From contig NC_044991.1 in assembly GCF_008728515.1 (NCBI RefSeq), positions 44,968,968 to 45,032,967 of the forward strand: DNA of 64,000 nt, read 5' to 3'. The stretch is from Papio anubis (taxonomy: Eukaryota; Chordata; Mammalia; Primates; Cercopithecidae). The notes beneath the pieces are model-generated. The model ran no database searches, was not told the DNA's origin, and worked only from the letters and a program-made list of their open reading frames with translations. The position numbers were made by a program, and so were the translations under genes. How positions within the stretch are numbered: the stretch's first letter is position 1; each line of letters opens with the position of its first letter. This document shows positions 10,791 to 23,043 of the stretch, piece by piece.

Positions 10791-11329
10791 TTAAAACTTT
10801 TTATTTGTGACTTTATTGATAAGAAGAATTGTTTTTTTAGGGCTAAGTGGCAGTGAATATAGTGCATTGAAAATTGCCTTGGTGTGGCTTTTGTCTACAA
10901 GGAACTCTTGATGGTACTTACATCTATAGATAGGCCTTGGAGTGAAACAGATGCTTTCATTTTATATTATTTTGTGGGTTTTTTGTTATCATTTTGTTGT
11001 TATTTAAAACCTACAGTGGTGGTTTCGTAGTACATTTCTTAGAAGAACAGTAATTTATTGAAAATGTACTTTTTGTCATGGGATAGTCAAGATAGTTAAC
11101 AACCATTAAGGATACCAGCTGTTTACAATCAGCTGAATACCATCCAGCCCTCCTTTTCTTGATGTAAACTGACGAGCATACCTGGTCATTGGGCCTAGTA
11201 TCTGTATTATATAAATTGTCTATGGAGATGTATTTCTTTACTACACTGGAAGCATTTTTGTCTCAAGCGTCCAATACCTATATTGTTTGTTCTCTTACTT
11301 GCTGGAGTTTTTCTCGAAATTTTACTTTT
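10791..11329. other. Unassigned DNA
   Basis: T-rich sequence with no recognised element, exon or RNA. Confidence 0.4.
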
Positions 11330-11580
11330 ATCAGAGAGGCCATCCTTGACCATCCTGATTAAACAACTGTCTCCCTCCATACCTGTCAAACAACTGTGTC
11401 TCTCTTATCCTGCTTGATTTTCCCTTCTAGCATTGATTGTTTATTGATTGTCATATCATAGATGACTTGAGACCACCGATTTTGCCTTATTCAGTATTAC
11501 ACAGTGGTTGGCACAGAACTGATTCTTAAATATTGTGAAGTGAATTTTTATAAAATATGAAATATTTGTTGAATGAATGT
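11330..11580 (+). mobile_element. L2 3' end, degraded
   Basis: L2-like order: 'AGGCCATCCTTGACCATCCT', 'TTATCCTGCTTGATTTTCCC', 'TACACAGTGGTTGGCACAGA', and the tail 'AAATATTTGTTGAATGAATG' (11560-11580). Confidence 0.65.
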
Positions 11581-12584
11581 TGTACTTCTCAAATTCATGG
11601 CTTCTACTCTTAGTATTAATGTGCAAATATGCATCTATAGCACCCCACCTACTCCCACAAAGGACAGTTTGCCTTCTGCCACTATCTGGCTTTATTTTGC
11701 CCTCTTCTATTGTGTGATGCTCGTGGAGATGGAGGTCTAGCAGCTGGAAACAAGGGGAAGGAATGTGTTCACTACATTCTCCTGCATCTAGGGGTTGGCA
11801 GGGTAGTAGATTCTGAAGGCAAAGAACTTCTTCTTACCTAAAAGTTAATCACGGAGAATGCTGGAACTAGGGCTAAAAGCCTAGGCCATTTGGCTTCCCC
11901 TCCACCGAGTCTTCAGTTTTGTGTCGGACATTCCCACTTGCTCCCTTGGTCAGCAGTTCTCCTGTCTCAACCCATTATTGTTGCTGGACGGTGGGTTTGT
12001 GGGATCCCAGGCCCCTCCACTTGCAGATGGAATGCTGGGATGGAACATTCAGAAAAACAAGATGCCTTCTGATTCTTCTTAGACTGCTTTATGAATTTCA
12101 AAATATGTTGTTTTTTCTCCTCAACTGAATTATGTCCTTGAGGACAGAGACCCTGTGTTAAACTTTTTAAAAACAGCAAAAAATCTCTTGTCTCATTTCT
12201 AGTACAGTATTATGTACATACACGATTGATTAAATCAAGAAGCCGAGGATTTAATTGAATTCTCAGTCTAGTTTGGTTTCTTACTCCTAATCTTTGTGGC
12301 AGAGTCAGTAAATTTATCCAAAGATTGACTGTCTCTCCCATATGTATATGGTTTTATAGTTTTGATTATAGTTTAGAAGTTTGGAATTTTCTGTTCTGAA
12401 ATAAGTTGACTCTTCCTATCTTTTAAATTTTGTTAGATAAGGGATTTCAGAATGGTTATTGGCCAAACTTAACTCAGTTTTCAATTCAACTCTCCTCTCC
12501 TCTCCTCTTTAAAAGTTAAGTTGGAGACCTTGAAATTCTGCTTATCACCAGAAAGCGGCACACAGTGATGGTATCTGTAAGCTG
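11581..12584. other. Unassigned DNA
   Basis: A moderately GC-rich block lies at 11690-12080. 'CCTTGAGGACAGAGACCCTG' at 12137 resembles the tail of an L2 or MIR. No exon with paired splice sites is evident. Confidence 0.35.
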
Positions 12585-12690
12585 AGCTGGAGGTGGATTC
12601 TAATGCCCAGCTCCCGCTTCTTCCTTGTGTTTCTGTAGGCTCATTTACCTCCATGCGCCTGAGGTTCTTTCTTTGTTTCCTTTGGCTTCT
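12585..12690 (+). mobile_element. Possible MIR fragment
   Basis: Weak match to the MIR core: 'GATTCTAATGCCCAGCTCCC' followed by 'CTCATTTACCTCCATGCGCC' and 'TGAGGTTCTTTC'. Too diverged for certainty. Confidence 0.35.
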
Positions 12691-13365
12691 CTTCGTGAAT
12701 GTAGTGAACATCATTCCACTGGGATTTTTGTAGGAGCAGCAAATGGTAGAATGCAGTTAACTTAATATATATCTTATAAGAGGATGATGGAGACAATCTT
12801 GTAGACTTAAGTGCATCTTAAGAGAAAAAGTCCTTGATCTTCCAGGAAGTCACTTCCAGGAAGTAGGATAAACTGTTATCCTACTTCGATATTTAAATAG
12901 TATATTTATAATCTCTTGTTCTGGAGTTGGGGTATGTGTTTTCAGTAGGGAATATTCATTCCCCAGTTCTTTATTTTCTTGCTCACCTGACCTCCAAACT
13001 GTCTCTGTGTGTCAATATATTTATTTTTATCAATAGATATGTAATTCCTCCAAGAGAGAATGGCATTCAAGTGATTTGGCACATAGGAATTAAAAAGAGA
13101 AAAGCAATGCACAGAAATGCATTGAAAGGACAGAAATTCTTTATTAAATGTAATGGGAAGGTGGAACACTAGCAGCTACCTTCTAGCTACAGAATGACTC
13201 TCTTGATAAATTCCCACGTGTTAAAGAGGAAGCTTTGTGTCAGGTTTTGCAAAAGGAGCTCTGATATTTTGGCCTGTCTGGTATCAGGTAATGCTGGTTG
13301 CGTTTGTGGGTAGAGATGAATCTCTAATACTGAAAATACTCCTAACACTATACCTGCACATCAGA
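12691..13365. other. Unassigned DNA with a short hairpin
   Basis: Holds a perfect 12-bp inverted repeat (GAAGTAGGATAA at 12860-12871 and its complement at 12876-12887, loop ACTG) and the direct repeat CTTCCAGGAAGT just before it. Nothing else recognised. Confidence 0.45.
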
Positions 13366-13505
13366 GACTATTAGTCCAGTGTGTAATTTTTCAGATGAAG
13401 GAAGAAAAGCATGGTTCAGAGAGATAAGGTGTCTTGTTCAAGAATACAGCACCAAATCTGGAACTCTGATTTCCTGGTTCCCTGGCTCTATGTTCTGTCC
13501 GTTTG
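13366..13505 (-). mobile_element. MIR SINE
   Basis: Reverse MIR order: 'TTTTTCAGATGAAGGAAGAA', 'GGTTCAGAGAGATAAGGTGT', 'CTTGTTCAAGAATACAGCAC', 'AAATCTGGAACTCTGATTTC'. Confidence 0.7.
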
Positions 13506-14763
13506 TGTGTTGTGAACATCTGTGGATTTGTTTGCCTAATCCTAACTCCACTCCACTGGCCTTGTGGTTCTAGTTGATCATACCAGGGTTAACCCCTTTG
13601 GTTTTTTTCCTTTTAGATTTTATGAGCTGGCAAATTCCCCTTGCTGCTTTAGATTTTTCTATTTAGGAATCTGTTACTAGCAACCAAAATAATATGCATT
13701 CAAATTCTCGTTAACTTCTCTGTTTTAATATTCATCGTGGTCCTCCTCTCAAATTTCTTCAGTGTTTTCATCCTTAAGGATTATAGCACAAATACAATAA
13801 GTGGGTCTGTAATTTGTATATAGTCTGGATTTACAACCTAAGTGAATGTCCAGATTACATACATTTAATCACAGTGAGTGTGTCTCACCATCTGTAATTA
13901 CAGTTTCATTCCATAGCAGTTATAGACTTAGGTATTTAGGGGATCTAGTTGAGATTATTATAGTGAATAAAGTTTGATCTTCTTTCTTACTTCTTTACTA
14001 ATCCATTTGTTTTTTTACAGCTGCTTGCACATATGTTAATGGAATTTAGGATTGTCTTAGTTTATTAGTTTTTGTCCCTGTTTCCCTCTGTGGGTGTAGA
14101 AAGTGCTTAGGCAGTGCCCCACATGTCACTCCATGTTAATTTTTCTTTCTTTCTTTCTTTTTCTTTACTAGTAAGAGGAATAAATAATGTTTCCTTTTAT
14201 ATAGACACTTTAACATTTTTAACTAGGGAAATTGATACCCTGTCACCACCACCATCTAGTCAGTTGAGCACTGGTTCCAGCTGTTGTAGAAGATTAACTA
14301 GGCTGGTATAGTAATACATCTTGTTCCACATGATAGTTTTTGAAAACCAGCAAAATGCTCTACGGTCCTTACCATCAATGTTACTGCTACCAAATGTTTA
14401 AATAGCATCTTAGAAACTATAAAAAGTTCATACATAAAAATTCAGTCCTCACAACAGCCTTCAAGAAAACTTGAAAAAGCTGAAGAGTGCAATTTAAAAA
14501 GTTATATCTCAATAACACATAGTTGCTATCACCAGACTAAAACAAGGTTTTCTGTCTGTGTTAGTGTTTTTCCAGCACCATGGTGATAATATAAAAATCT
14601 TAGTATTTTCCACAAAAAATATGGAATCTTGAAATGCGCTCTAACCGTACTTTCATTAAATAATTGGACGAGCTCATACCAAATGCAACGCTGATACAAG
14701 CTTGCATAGTAGCCTGGGCCCCTGCTCACTTTCAGAGTACTTGCGTAAAAGTGCCATTCCCTT
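13506..14763. other. Unassigned DNA
   Basis: Includes a short TTTC-rich tract at 14142-14166. I recognise no element or exon. Confidence 0.4.
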
Positions 14764-14764
14764 C

Positions 14765-15042
<278 letters not shown>

Positions 15043-15095
15043 CATTTTCTTCTTTCTTGCCATTCTCTTTGCCACACTACAGTGATGTAGGCAGG

Positions 15096-15096
15096 A

Positions 15097-15131
<35 letters not shown>

Positions 15132-15132
15132 T
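15096..15132. repeat. (TG)n microsatellite
   Basis: About 16 TG units with one TA interruption near 15124. Such tracts are usually length-polymorphic. Confidence 0.95.
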
Positions 15133-15734
15133 TGGAATTATTTTGATAATAACTAGGGGGCTTCAAAGGTGAATGAGATACCTTTACCCCAGACAGTTCG
15201 GATCTGTATAAAAGGCACTGGAGCTGAAGAACACTCAGTTTATCAGGGGAAAGGGAGCCAGGAAGGACAGTTCACAACCAGGGGCCCGGGGGAAATCTTA
15301 GGGGAGTAGAGTATGGGAAGTACAAATGATGTGTAAAATAAACAGGGTGATAAGATTGGGAAGGATAAGAAAGGCTACGCCAGACTAAGGAATTTGGGCA
15401 TCATTCTACAGGCAGTTGGGAGCTATTACAGGTTTTTCAGTTGTTTAATGATATGGCCTGGGATGCATATCTCTTTTTACAGTAAACTTTGAAGTCTCTG
15501 TTTCCCATGCCTCCAATGTCCCTTCCACAAACAACTCTATTAGTTCTACTTGCAGAGTATATCACAGACCCAGCTTCTGTAGATAGCCTTCACTGTCAGA
15601 AGGCTCACCCAGGCCACTGTCACCTCTCAACTGGGCTGCCAGAGCAGCTTAGTTGGTTGTTGCTTTTATGCTTGCCTTGCCATTACATTCTGCACAGCTA
15701 AGTAACTTTTACAAGTCCAAATAAATGTTATCAC
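15133..15734. other. Unassigned DNA
   Basis: Purine-rich then mixed sequence. No recognised repeat or exon. Confidence 0.4.
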
Positions 15735-16112
15735 AGTCTGTGACCTGGCCCTGGCCTCTCTTAAACTCATATTCTATCCTTTCTTCCCCCTCCCTCCCTC
15801 ACCTCAGAGTCTCTGCATTTGCTGGTCGATCTGCCTGGAATGGTCTTTCCTCAGATTATCACATGGTTAGCTCCTGACCAAAAGAGGCCTTCTTGCTCTT
15901 TGATGTAGACAAGGCTCAGCCCCAGTGACACTCTCCATCATTTACCGGGTTCATTTTCTTTATAACACTTACTGCTATTGGGTGGATTTCCATATTGGTT
16001 TGTGAGTTTAATACTTGTCCCCCAAGCTGCTCAACTAGATGTATACAGGGGCTTTGTTGACTTCTGTATCCCCAGTGCCTAGAAGAGTCCTGGCACTTAG
16101 TACATTTTTATT
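15735..16112 (+). mobile_element. L2 3' end
   Basis: Clear L2 order: 'AGAGTCTCTGCATTTGCTGG', 'CTGCCTGGAATGGTCTTTCC', 'TTTATAACACTTACTGCTAT', 'TCTGTATCCCCAGTGCCTAG', 'AGTCCTGGCACTTAGTACAT'. Confidence 0.85.
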
Positions 16113-16539
16113 AAATTAATTAATTTAGAGATTTGAATGACTAGAGCAGAAGGCCAGATTAGAGCTGGTTGCAGGGTTTCTTGGACAATGAGAATACATT
16201 GAGGGTCTTGTCAGTGGGAATGAAGGGAGGGGGCAGGCCAAAATGAGGTCATAGGGAGAACTAACAGATTTGACATGGTGTGAAGTGTTGACTTGTTGGA
16301 GAGGGAAGAGGTAAAGGATTTTGAGCTTAGATGAGCTATTGGAGGCCAGGAGAAGTTTCTGGATTTGGTGGTAAAAGGAACAGTTGTAGAGGTGCCATGT
16401 TTGAGTACTGTTGGGATGGAGGTTTCCAGCACACAGTTGCATTTTGAGGTTATTCAGAGATTTTTTTTGTTACGTGAGAGGCATTGCTACAAATGAAGCA
16501 AGGATCACGGCTCAGAAGATGCTGGGGGAAGCCATATTT
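16113..16539. other. Unassigned DNA
   Basis: Purine-rich on the plus strand. The minus-strand frames at 16125-16442 come from this skew and have no recognisable domain. Confidence 0.4.
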
Positions 16540-16650
16540 CCTGCTCAACTATAGCTTGGCTGTAGCAAGTCATTGAACCTCTCTGAAGCTCAGGTTCTTC
16601 ATCTGTAAATGATAATAAAAAATTGCATGGCAGGGTGGTTCTGAAAATTA
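16540..16650 (+). mobile_element. MIR SINE
   Basis: MIR core: 'CTGTAGCAAGTCATTGAACC', 'TCTCTGAAGCTCAGGTTCTT', 'CATCTGTAAATGATAATAAA'. Confidence 0.75.
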
Positions 16651-17119
16651 AACTTCTCTCCCTCTTTTTTTTTTTTTTTGCTTATCAGTATGAGAGTTTA
16701 TATTTGTTTACTCTAGCGATTCACATCCTAGCTACATAGTATACTGTGATTCCATTTCATTTCTTGTACAAGTCTTATTATTTTTTTGGTACTAGTCACT
16801 CTTTCATCTCCAAACTTTCCTCAAAATCTGAAACATTTTCTCTCAGTAATTTCAAACCAACATGTATTCAGTCAGTTTATTTTTCCCTCCCCTTAGAATT
16901 ACCTTTCCTGGCCTCCTCTGACTTCATGCTCCAATTCAGTTTGCTCTCTCAGCTTGCTGCATAGCTCTGTCATCTGGAATCCTATTATCTTCTCTTGTTT
17001 TGGATCCTCTGTATCCAGATCTTATTTTCTTCCTCATTATTTACCTCACTTCTTCATTCTGTCAAGGAACATTCATCCTGTAGCTTTCTGAGAAAGAATG
17101 CATGGGAGGTAATCTCTTT

Positions 17120-17625
17120 GAGACTTTGTAGAGCTTTATTCCGCTTTCATACTTTATTGACCTTTTGGCTGAATATAGAATTCTAGGTTGGAAATAATTT
17201 TTCCTCAGCATTTTGAAGAGAGTGCCTCATAATCTTTTAGCTTCAGGTATTGCTGTTGTTGAGAAATCTGATGCCATTGTAATACCCTTGCTTTCCATGT
17301 GATCTTTTCTTCCCATTTGAAAGTTTTTAGACCCTTCTTTCCTTCCTTAGTATCTTAATATTTCATAGGGATAAATCTTCATGGGGTGCCTTTTTCATGA
17401 GTTGTACTGGGAGGTTGATGGACCTTTTCAGTTTGAACACTCATCTAAAATTCTTGGAAATGTTTTTGAATTATTTCTTAGAAATTTTACTCCTTTTATT
17501 TTTTCTAGTCTCTCTAAAACTCCTGTTATTCACATATTAGATAGTTCTGGCCTAGTCTTGTGATTTTCTTATATTTTTCACTCATTTTTTATCTGTCTTT
17601 TTAATGTTTTTTGTTGTTGTTGTTT
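17120..17625 (-). mobile_element. Old L1M or HAL1, ORF1 region
   Basis: In reverse, blocks such as 'GAATATAGAATTCTAGGTTG' (17172), 'CAGCATTTTGAAGAGAGTGC', 'GTTGAGAAATCTGATGCCAT' and 'GAAATTTTACTCC' follow the 3' half of ORF1 in old L1 elements, which codes for the RNA-binding end of ORF1p. HAL1 (half-L1) carries the same part, so the subfamily is open. The copy is strongly diverged and non-coding. Confidence 0.6.
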
Positions 17626-18203
17626 TGTTTTACTTTTCTTCTGCTCAGTACACTTGCCCAAATTTTCCCTGTGTAACTATTTTGTTTTTTTGGTCTCTGT
17701 CTTTCCTAAAACAGAGACCTAACTAAAACAACTAATAATCCTAGATTGTCTGTACTAGTTACATATCAACGGTTTGGTATTAACTATTTAATAGTTAAAT
17801 GCCAAGCTGAACTAAAATCCTTTTGTGTATGAGTCATACTTGTCATCTTGAAGCCCTCACCCTAAGGCAAGGACACGTTTTCTTGCGGGCATCTCTCAAG
17901 TAGGTCTTTAGTCTTGAGTTGGCTGGGTTGCTGGAAAGGGACTATCTATCTAGTCTCTTCTTGGAGTATATCAGTTTGATTTCTTGCATCCTGGGAGCTG
18001 GTTATTTCACTGTTTAGCATAAAGACATACCTCAGCTCCCTATTTTCAGTGTGTAGCCTCTTTCCTGCCCTGGGCTAACCCTGATGCTCCCAAGTCTCAA
18101 CTCTCTCTGGTTCACCTTCTCTAGAGAGTAAATATCCTGGCTTCTTCAGGGTTAGGGAGGAGTCACTTCCTTTTTGGAAAGGAACTGCAGTTCTGATCTC
18201 CTG
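17626..18203. other. Unassigned DNA
   Basis: Pyrimidine-rich, possibly the continuation of the diverged L1 upstream. No exon seen. Confidence 0.35.
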
Positions 18204-18211
18204 TTCTAGAT

Positions 18212-18403
18212 CAGGAGTTGGCAAAGTTTTTCTGTGCAAGAGCTAGAGAATAAAGATTATGGGCTTTGCAGCCTGTATCACGGTCTGCGTGGCATGTTGG
18301 TCCTCCTTCTCTTCCTCCTCCTCCTTTTTTTTTCTCTTTTAAACAACACTTTAAAAACTAAAAACAAAACAAAATGATGGCATTCTTAGCAGGACAACCT
18401 CTG
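18212..18403 (-). mobile_element. MER20 (hAT-Charlie, non-autonomous)
   Basis: Starts CAGGAGTTGGCAAAGTTTTT, continues 'AAAGATTATGGGCTTTGCAG', and ends in the inverse of its start. The flanking 8-mers TTCTAGAT (18204-18211) and ATCTAGAG (18404-18411) both carry TCTAGA, the preferred Charlie-type target, though the outer bases differ. A pyrimidine-rich stretch replaces part of the middle. Confidence 0.75.
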
Positions 18404-18411
18404 ATCTAGAG

Positions 18412-19549
18412 GATTCTTTTGGACACTGTCAACTTACCATCTTTTATCATCTCTACCCCATACCCCTGCCTTCAGAGGAACTTGAAGCCTCCAATTTCTG
18501 AACCTTTTTGCATTTTATGGCAAAACTGGTTTGGTTTCCTGTGGGTATCCTCCACTCCAATTTTCCCCTGCCTCATGAAAACTTAGGTTTCAGCTTTCGT
18601 GGGTTTGCTAGGTGAGCAACCACTTATCTGTCTTCTTACCATTTTCCAAAAGGTCAGTTTTTTCCTTGTCTGCCTCTTTCTCTGCCCTTATTGGGCTATG
18701 GCTTTTTTCTTCCTTTCCCATCAGGTCAGTAGGATTTGGGGAGGGAGGGAGAAAAATACGTGAATACGTGTATTTAATACAGTAAGTTTAACCGGAAGCT
18801 CCCACCAAATCCAATTTGGTTGGGTTTGATTTTTTACTACTCTCTTTGATAGTTCTTGGGTTAATTTTGCATTTGTTCTCCATGTGCTCACTTGCTATGC
18901 CAGATGTTTGAAGAAGATGTCCTTGGGGAAGAAAAATGAGGGGTTTTAAAATATAATGTTCTTGAAATGCTCACAGTGGTTCAGTGTGTGAGATCCCAAA
19001 GAGGCCCAACTCTTTCTAACCACCAGACTCTCGTCATAGAAATGCAGTTTCACCCTTATTTGTGTGAACCATCAGAAGCATTTAAAAATGTTTATAATAA
19101 AGTTTGTGGCTTATTGTTTCAAATTGCATTTAAGGTAGTAAACTGAAGCTTTTGGTGGTGTGTCCCTGACAGCAGGGAGAGCCTGTGGTAAGTGATCCCT
19201 AAGAGCTGATCAAAGAGAGTTGTTGAGCATTTTTTCCTGTATTTGTGTTTTGGTCCTTTAATCTGGTAGCGTTTCCAATTCCATTCTGAATACAGTAATG
19301 CACATTCCCTCCCCCACTTACATCTTCCTGACAGCATGTGGCATTTTCTTTGCCAAATGGCCCCTGTTCAGACATAAACCTGCCTTTGCCATCAAGTGTA
19401 TAATGAGGTATGAACAATGGTGGTTGTCAGAAAATGGGCATCTTTCAAGATCTTATTCATGCCACATTTTTGTTCTAATAATCAAGTGAAAATTGAAAAT
19501 TAAAGAAGTAAAATTCACTGAAAAATGACTACTAGTCCTTTCTGCCTAG
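18412..19549. other. Unassigned DNA
   Basis: No repeat family recognised. A G/A-rich tract lies near 18735. The sequence leads into the candidate exon with a pyrimidine-rich end. Confidence 0.4.
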
Positions 19550-19660
19550 GTTCACCTTTCCTCGCCAGTGAAGATGGCGTGCTAGGCGGAGTGATTGTTC
19601 TCCGTTCGTGCAGATGTTCTGCCGAGCCTGACTCCTCCCAAAATAAGCAGACACTTCTAG
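19550..19660 (+). CDS. Candidate internal coding exon A of an unidentified gene
   Basis: Seen directly: an acceptor 'TCCTTTCTGCCTAG' ends at 19549 and a textbook donor AG|GTAAGT starts at 19661. The 111 bases between them have one open frame (from 19552), while both other frames contain stops. The peptide begins SPFLASEDGVLGGVIVLR and ends CSAEPDSSQNKQTLL. The exon has about six CpGs in its first 90 bases although the surroundings are CpG-poor, as expected for constrained coding DNA. It overlaps no repeat I can see. One base is left over at the end, and candidate exon B (37220-37293) supplies the two bases to complete a valine codon. I do not recognise the protein and name no gene. The alternative is chance: a 111-base exon with such sites can arise by luck, and the flanking exons are not in the window. 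Confidence 0.45.
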
Positions 19661-20060
19661 GTAAGTGAGACATGTGCATTGTGTGCGTCTTTCTCTTTTA
19701 TTTTAGTTTTTCAAGAAAAAAATGAAAATATGTATACCCTTAAGTCAATAATTTTAAACTGCGGGAGGGTCGGCATGCTTTATTGCTGTCTGAACCTCCC
19801 TGTTCTGCGATCGTTTTCCATAGGTAAGCATGTAAAAGATGAATGTTCATTTTTAAGTACACACTTAGAGAATATATTTCAAATAAGCTTAGAACCAAGG
19901 ACCTTTACTAAAGTCCAGTATTAACAACATTGGACCACGTATTCATGCCCTATCTTATTCTGCAAAGCACTTGAGGTGACCCCATAACAAGGCACACAGT
20001 AATAGAGAGAGAAGCTTCTTCCTGTTCCCATTCCCCAAAAGGAATGAGAAGCGAGTGAAG
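19661..20060. other. Unassigned DNA
   Basis: Possible intron start downstream of candidate exon A. No repeat recognised. Confidence 0.4.
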
Positions 20061-20061
20061 A

Positions 20062-20225
20062 GCTACTGGCCTAGAGGTCAGTCCTGGCTCTGTGGCTCGT
20101 TAGCCATGACACCTTCGTGCTTCAGTCTTGCTGTTCCATGCCATTTCCTCATCTGTAAAACAAGGACGTCTACCCTGCCCTCCTCATAAAGCTGTGCTGA
20201 GAGAGGGTCAAATGAGTGTTTTGGC
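20062..20225 (+). mobile_element. MIR SINE
   Basis: MIR order: 'CAGTCCTGGCTCTGTGGCTC', 'GACACCTTCGTGCTTCAGTC', 'TTTCCTCATCTGTAAAACAA', then 'GAGGGTCAAATGAGTG'. Confidence 0.85.
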
Positions 20226-20439
20226 AGATTTGCAGATGTCCATCCAGGTGTGTTTGTTTCCAGCCAAGCACCAGTGGGATGAAACCCAGCCCACCCTCTG
20301 TTTGTGAAGGCACAGAGTTGTGGGGCGGCCGCTGACCACAGGGTTGCCTTTTTCTAATCCATCTCTCCAGAGGGGACACATTAAGAAAATCTGCATAAAG
20401 GTGACACATACACTAGCAGGGGCACCATATGTTATTTTT

Positions 20440-20850
20440 TTTAAGTTAACTTTTTAACTGAAGCATACGTACATTTTTAGAAAAGTGTACAAATCATAAC
20501 TGCAACTGCTTGATGAATTATCACAAAGTGAACCCACCCCCCTGTAACCAGCACCCAGATTAAAAAAAAAAATAGAACTTTACCACAACCCCAGAAGTCC
20601 CCTTTTGACCCCTTCTGATCTCTACCCCCTCCAAAGTTAAACAGTATGCTGACTTGTAACACCATGGTTAGTTTTGCCTGGTTTCATTTATTATGTCAAT
20701 AGAATCAGGAGTATGTATCAATTGTGTCTAGTCTTCAGTCAGTATTTAAGCTTGTTAGATTCATCCATGTTACATGCAGTAGGAGTTTGTACATTTTCAT
20801 TGCAATAGCTCAGTGTACTAGTCCATTCTTATGTTTTTTGTTGCTTTTGT
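20440..20850 (-). mobile_element. Old L1M 3' region
   Basis: Reverse L1M 3' end: 'AACTGAAGCATACGTACATT', 'CTGTAACCAGCACCCAGATT', 'AGAACTTTACCACAACCCCA', 'GTTAGTTTTGCCTGGTTTCA', 'GATTCATCCATGTTACATGC'. Confidence 0.75.
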
Positions 20851-21402
20851 TTTTTTTAATACAAGCACTATAGGTCATCCATGGGAGTTGTGGTAGTTTA
20901 ACCCTTCCTGTAAATTTCCTTACAGAAAGCGTGAGTGGTGCCTGATGTATATTGTGTGATTGTTGTCAATTGCTATAGTACACGTCCCTTCGTAGTTTAT
21001 GAAGTAGAAGACTGAGTGTTTTTTATGGGTATAAAAATACTTTTTCTATAGAAGCCCAAAACATTTTCATAAAATCTCTTTGTTCATTCCTCAGAGAAAA
21101 AGTACACTTTATATAAAAGGCCTTTTTCTCCACCTGGACGCTAACCATCAGCTGTATTTTTTTTTTTTTTTTTTTGCCATAGTCTTTCCTTCTACCCTCT
21201 GTACGTAGTACCTAGGTTACTCCAAGGAGATGTGCTTTTTAACAGTCATGTTTTGTTAAAACAAGACAAATACTAGTTTTATTCTTTGGTATCTTAATCA
21301 TTGTTGAATCCTTTGAATGTTCTTCCAGTTAGATAGTTAAACCCAACCTGGTTCGTTTTAAACATATGCTTAGGATGGACATGGGGTTTCCATAAAACCT
21401 TT
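20851..21402. other. Unassigned DNA with a poly(T) tract
   Basis: A poly(T) run of about 22 lies at 21154-21175 but no SINE or LINE body is attached that I can recognise. Confidence 0.4.
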
Positions 21403-21712
21403 ACAGGGACATGGATGAAGTTAGAAACCATCATTCTCAGCAAACTTAACACAGGAACAGAAAACCAAACACCCATAACTGGGAGTTGAACAGTGAGAAT
21501 ACGTGGACACAGGGAAGGGAACATCACACAGTGGAGCCTGTCAGGGGCTAGGAGGCTAGGGGAGGGATAGCATTAGGAGAAATACTTAATGTAGATGACA
21601 GATGGATGGGTGCAGCAAGCCCTCCATGGCACGTGTATACCTATGTAACAAACCTGCACATTCTGCACATGTATCCTGGAACTTAAAGTATAATAAAACA
21701 GACAGACAAAAA
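21403..21712 (+). mobile_element. L1 (L1PA-like) 3' end
   Basis: It starts inside the ORF2 end ('ACAGGGACATGGATGAAGTT'), passes 'GGAACAGAAAACCAAACACC' and 'TATGTAACAAACCTGCACAT', and finishes 'AAGTATAATAAAACAGACAG'. It is 5'-truncated to about 310 bases. A short AAAACCT repeat at both edges may be the target duplication. Confidence 0.93.
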
Positions 21713-22621
21713 ACCTCAGAAGAATAACCCTTAGTGTTTGGGCAGCGGTGGGTTGCGGGGGGGGCATTAAAATTGTTTCATCGATTATACCTAAAAAGAG
21801 TATCACAGTACTCTGCTGAGCCTGGACTCTTACCTATTTGTGTTAACCCTGAAAACTGTAATGTCTTTTTGGTTGGCTTTTCATTTTTGGTGGTACAAAA
21901 ATGCATATTTAAGGATAAGCCATAGTATTTTAGCTCACGTTATATAGTTTTTATTACCAATGTAGTGATTTATAAACTCTTTATTTCAAGAGGAAGCATT
22001 AAGTGTGAAGTGCCAATTTATGAAATAAGTGAAACCTTGCCGTTTGTTAACTGGAGGCGTTGATGCTTGTGAAGCTTATCTACTAAAACCTGGCGAACAT
22101 AGGCTAATGTCAACTTACAGATGCTACCAATTGTGTGAACTTTCTATAACAGGTATGAATGTTAAGTATGTGGTAAGAAAATAAATTCAAACGGTATAGA
22201 AATAGGAAACAAAGTAAATTCAAACAGTATAGAAGGACAGGAATCAAAGATGTGAAAGTCACCTTTTATACTCCATTTCCAGAGCCACCAGTCAGTCTTT
22301 GGTTCTGGTTATTCTCCTGGGAAACACCATCACTCTATATAATGTGCTCACACATCTATTTCTTGATTAGTCAGTAACTTGTGACCCCTTGCTGTGAAAA
22401 AATTAAAAACCCAGCCCCCACCATATCCCACTTCTCTTCCTTCCTGATTTTTGTTGGAATTCTACTCTAACTTGAAATAATATTTTAAAAATTATTGTAC
22501 TTCAACACACTATTTCTTGATCCATTAACTTTATATAATGTCTATCAAACATTCCTCACCACTTCAACTATGTAAGTTGAGGAAAGTTCATGCACTGTTT
22601 TCTGTTAGTCTGTTTTCATGC
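21713..22621. other. Unassigned DNA
   Basis: A 23-bp near-repeat 'AAATTCAAACRGTATAGAA' occurs at 22182-22202 and 22216-22234. No element or exon recognised. Confidence 0.4.
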
Positions 22622-23043
22622 ACTGTTAGTCTGTTTTCTGTTGCTTATGACAGAATACCTAAAACTAACAGAATACCTGAATGATTTGTAAAGAAAATTA
22701 ATTTATTTCTTACAGTCATGGAGGCTGAGAAGTCCAAGGTCAGGGGGCTGCATGTGATGAGGGCCTTCTTGCTGGCGGGGACTCTCTGTAGAGTCCATAG
22801 GGGCACAGGACATCACATGGTAAGGGGCTGAGTGTGCTAGCTCAGGTCTCTCTTCCTCTTCCTATAAAGCCACCAGTTCCAGTCCCATGATAACCCATTA
22901 ATCTGTGAAGGTATTAATCCATTCATGAGGGCACAGTCCTCATGACCTAATCACCTTTTCAGGGTCCCACATCTTAATACTGCCATATTGGGGAATAGGT
23001 TTCAACATGGATTTTGGAGGAAACAAACATTCAGACCCTATAG
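22622..23043 (-). mobile_element. MaLR LTR (MLT1/MST type), solo
   Basis: Read on the minus strand it begins TGCTATAGGGTCTGAATGTT and ends near GACTAACA, the usual MaLR LTR ends. Inner blocks include 'TCATGAATGGATTAATACCT' and 'CATGACTGTAAGAAATAAAT' on that strand. No internal retrovirus-like gene is attached. The first 30 bases at the left edge are locally duplicated (22594-22640). Confidence 0.8.
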
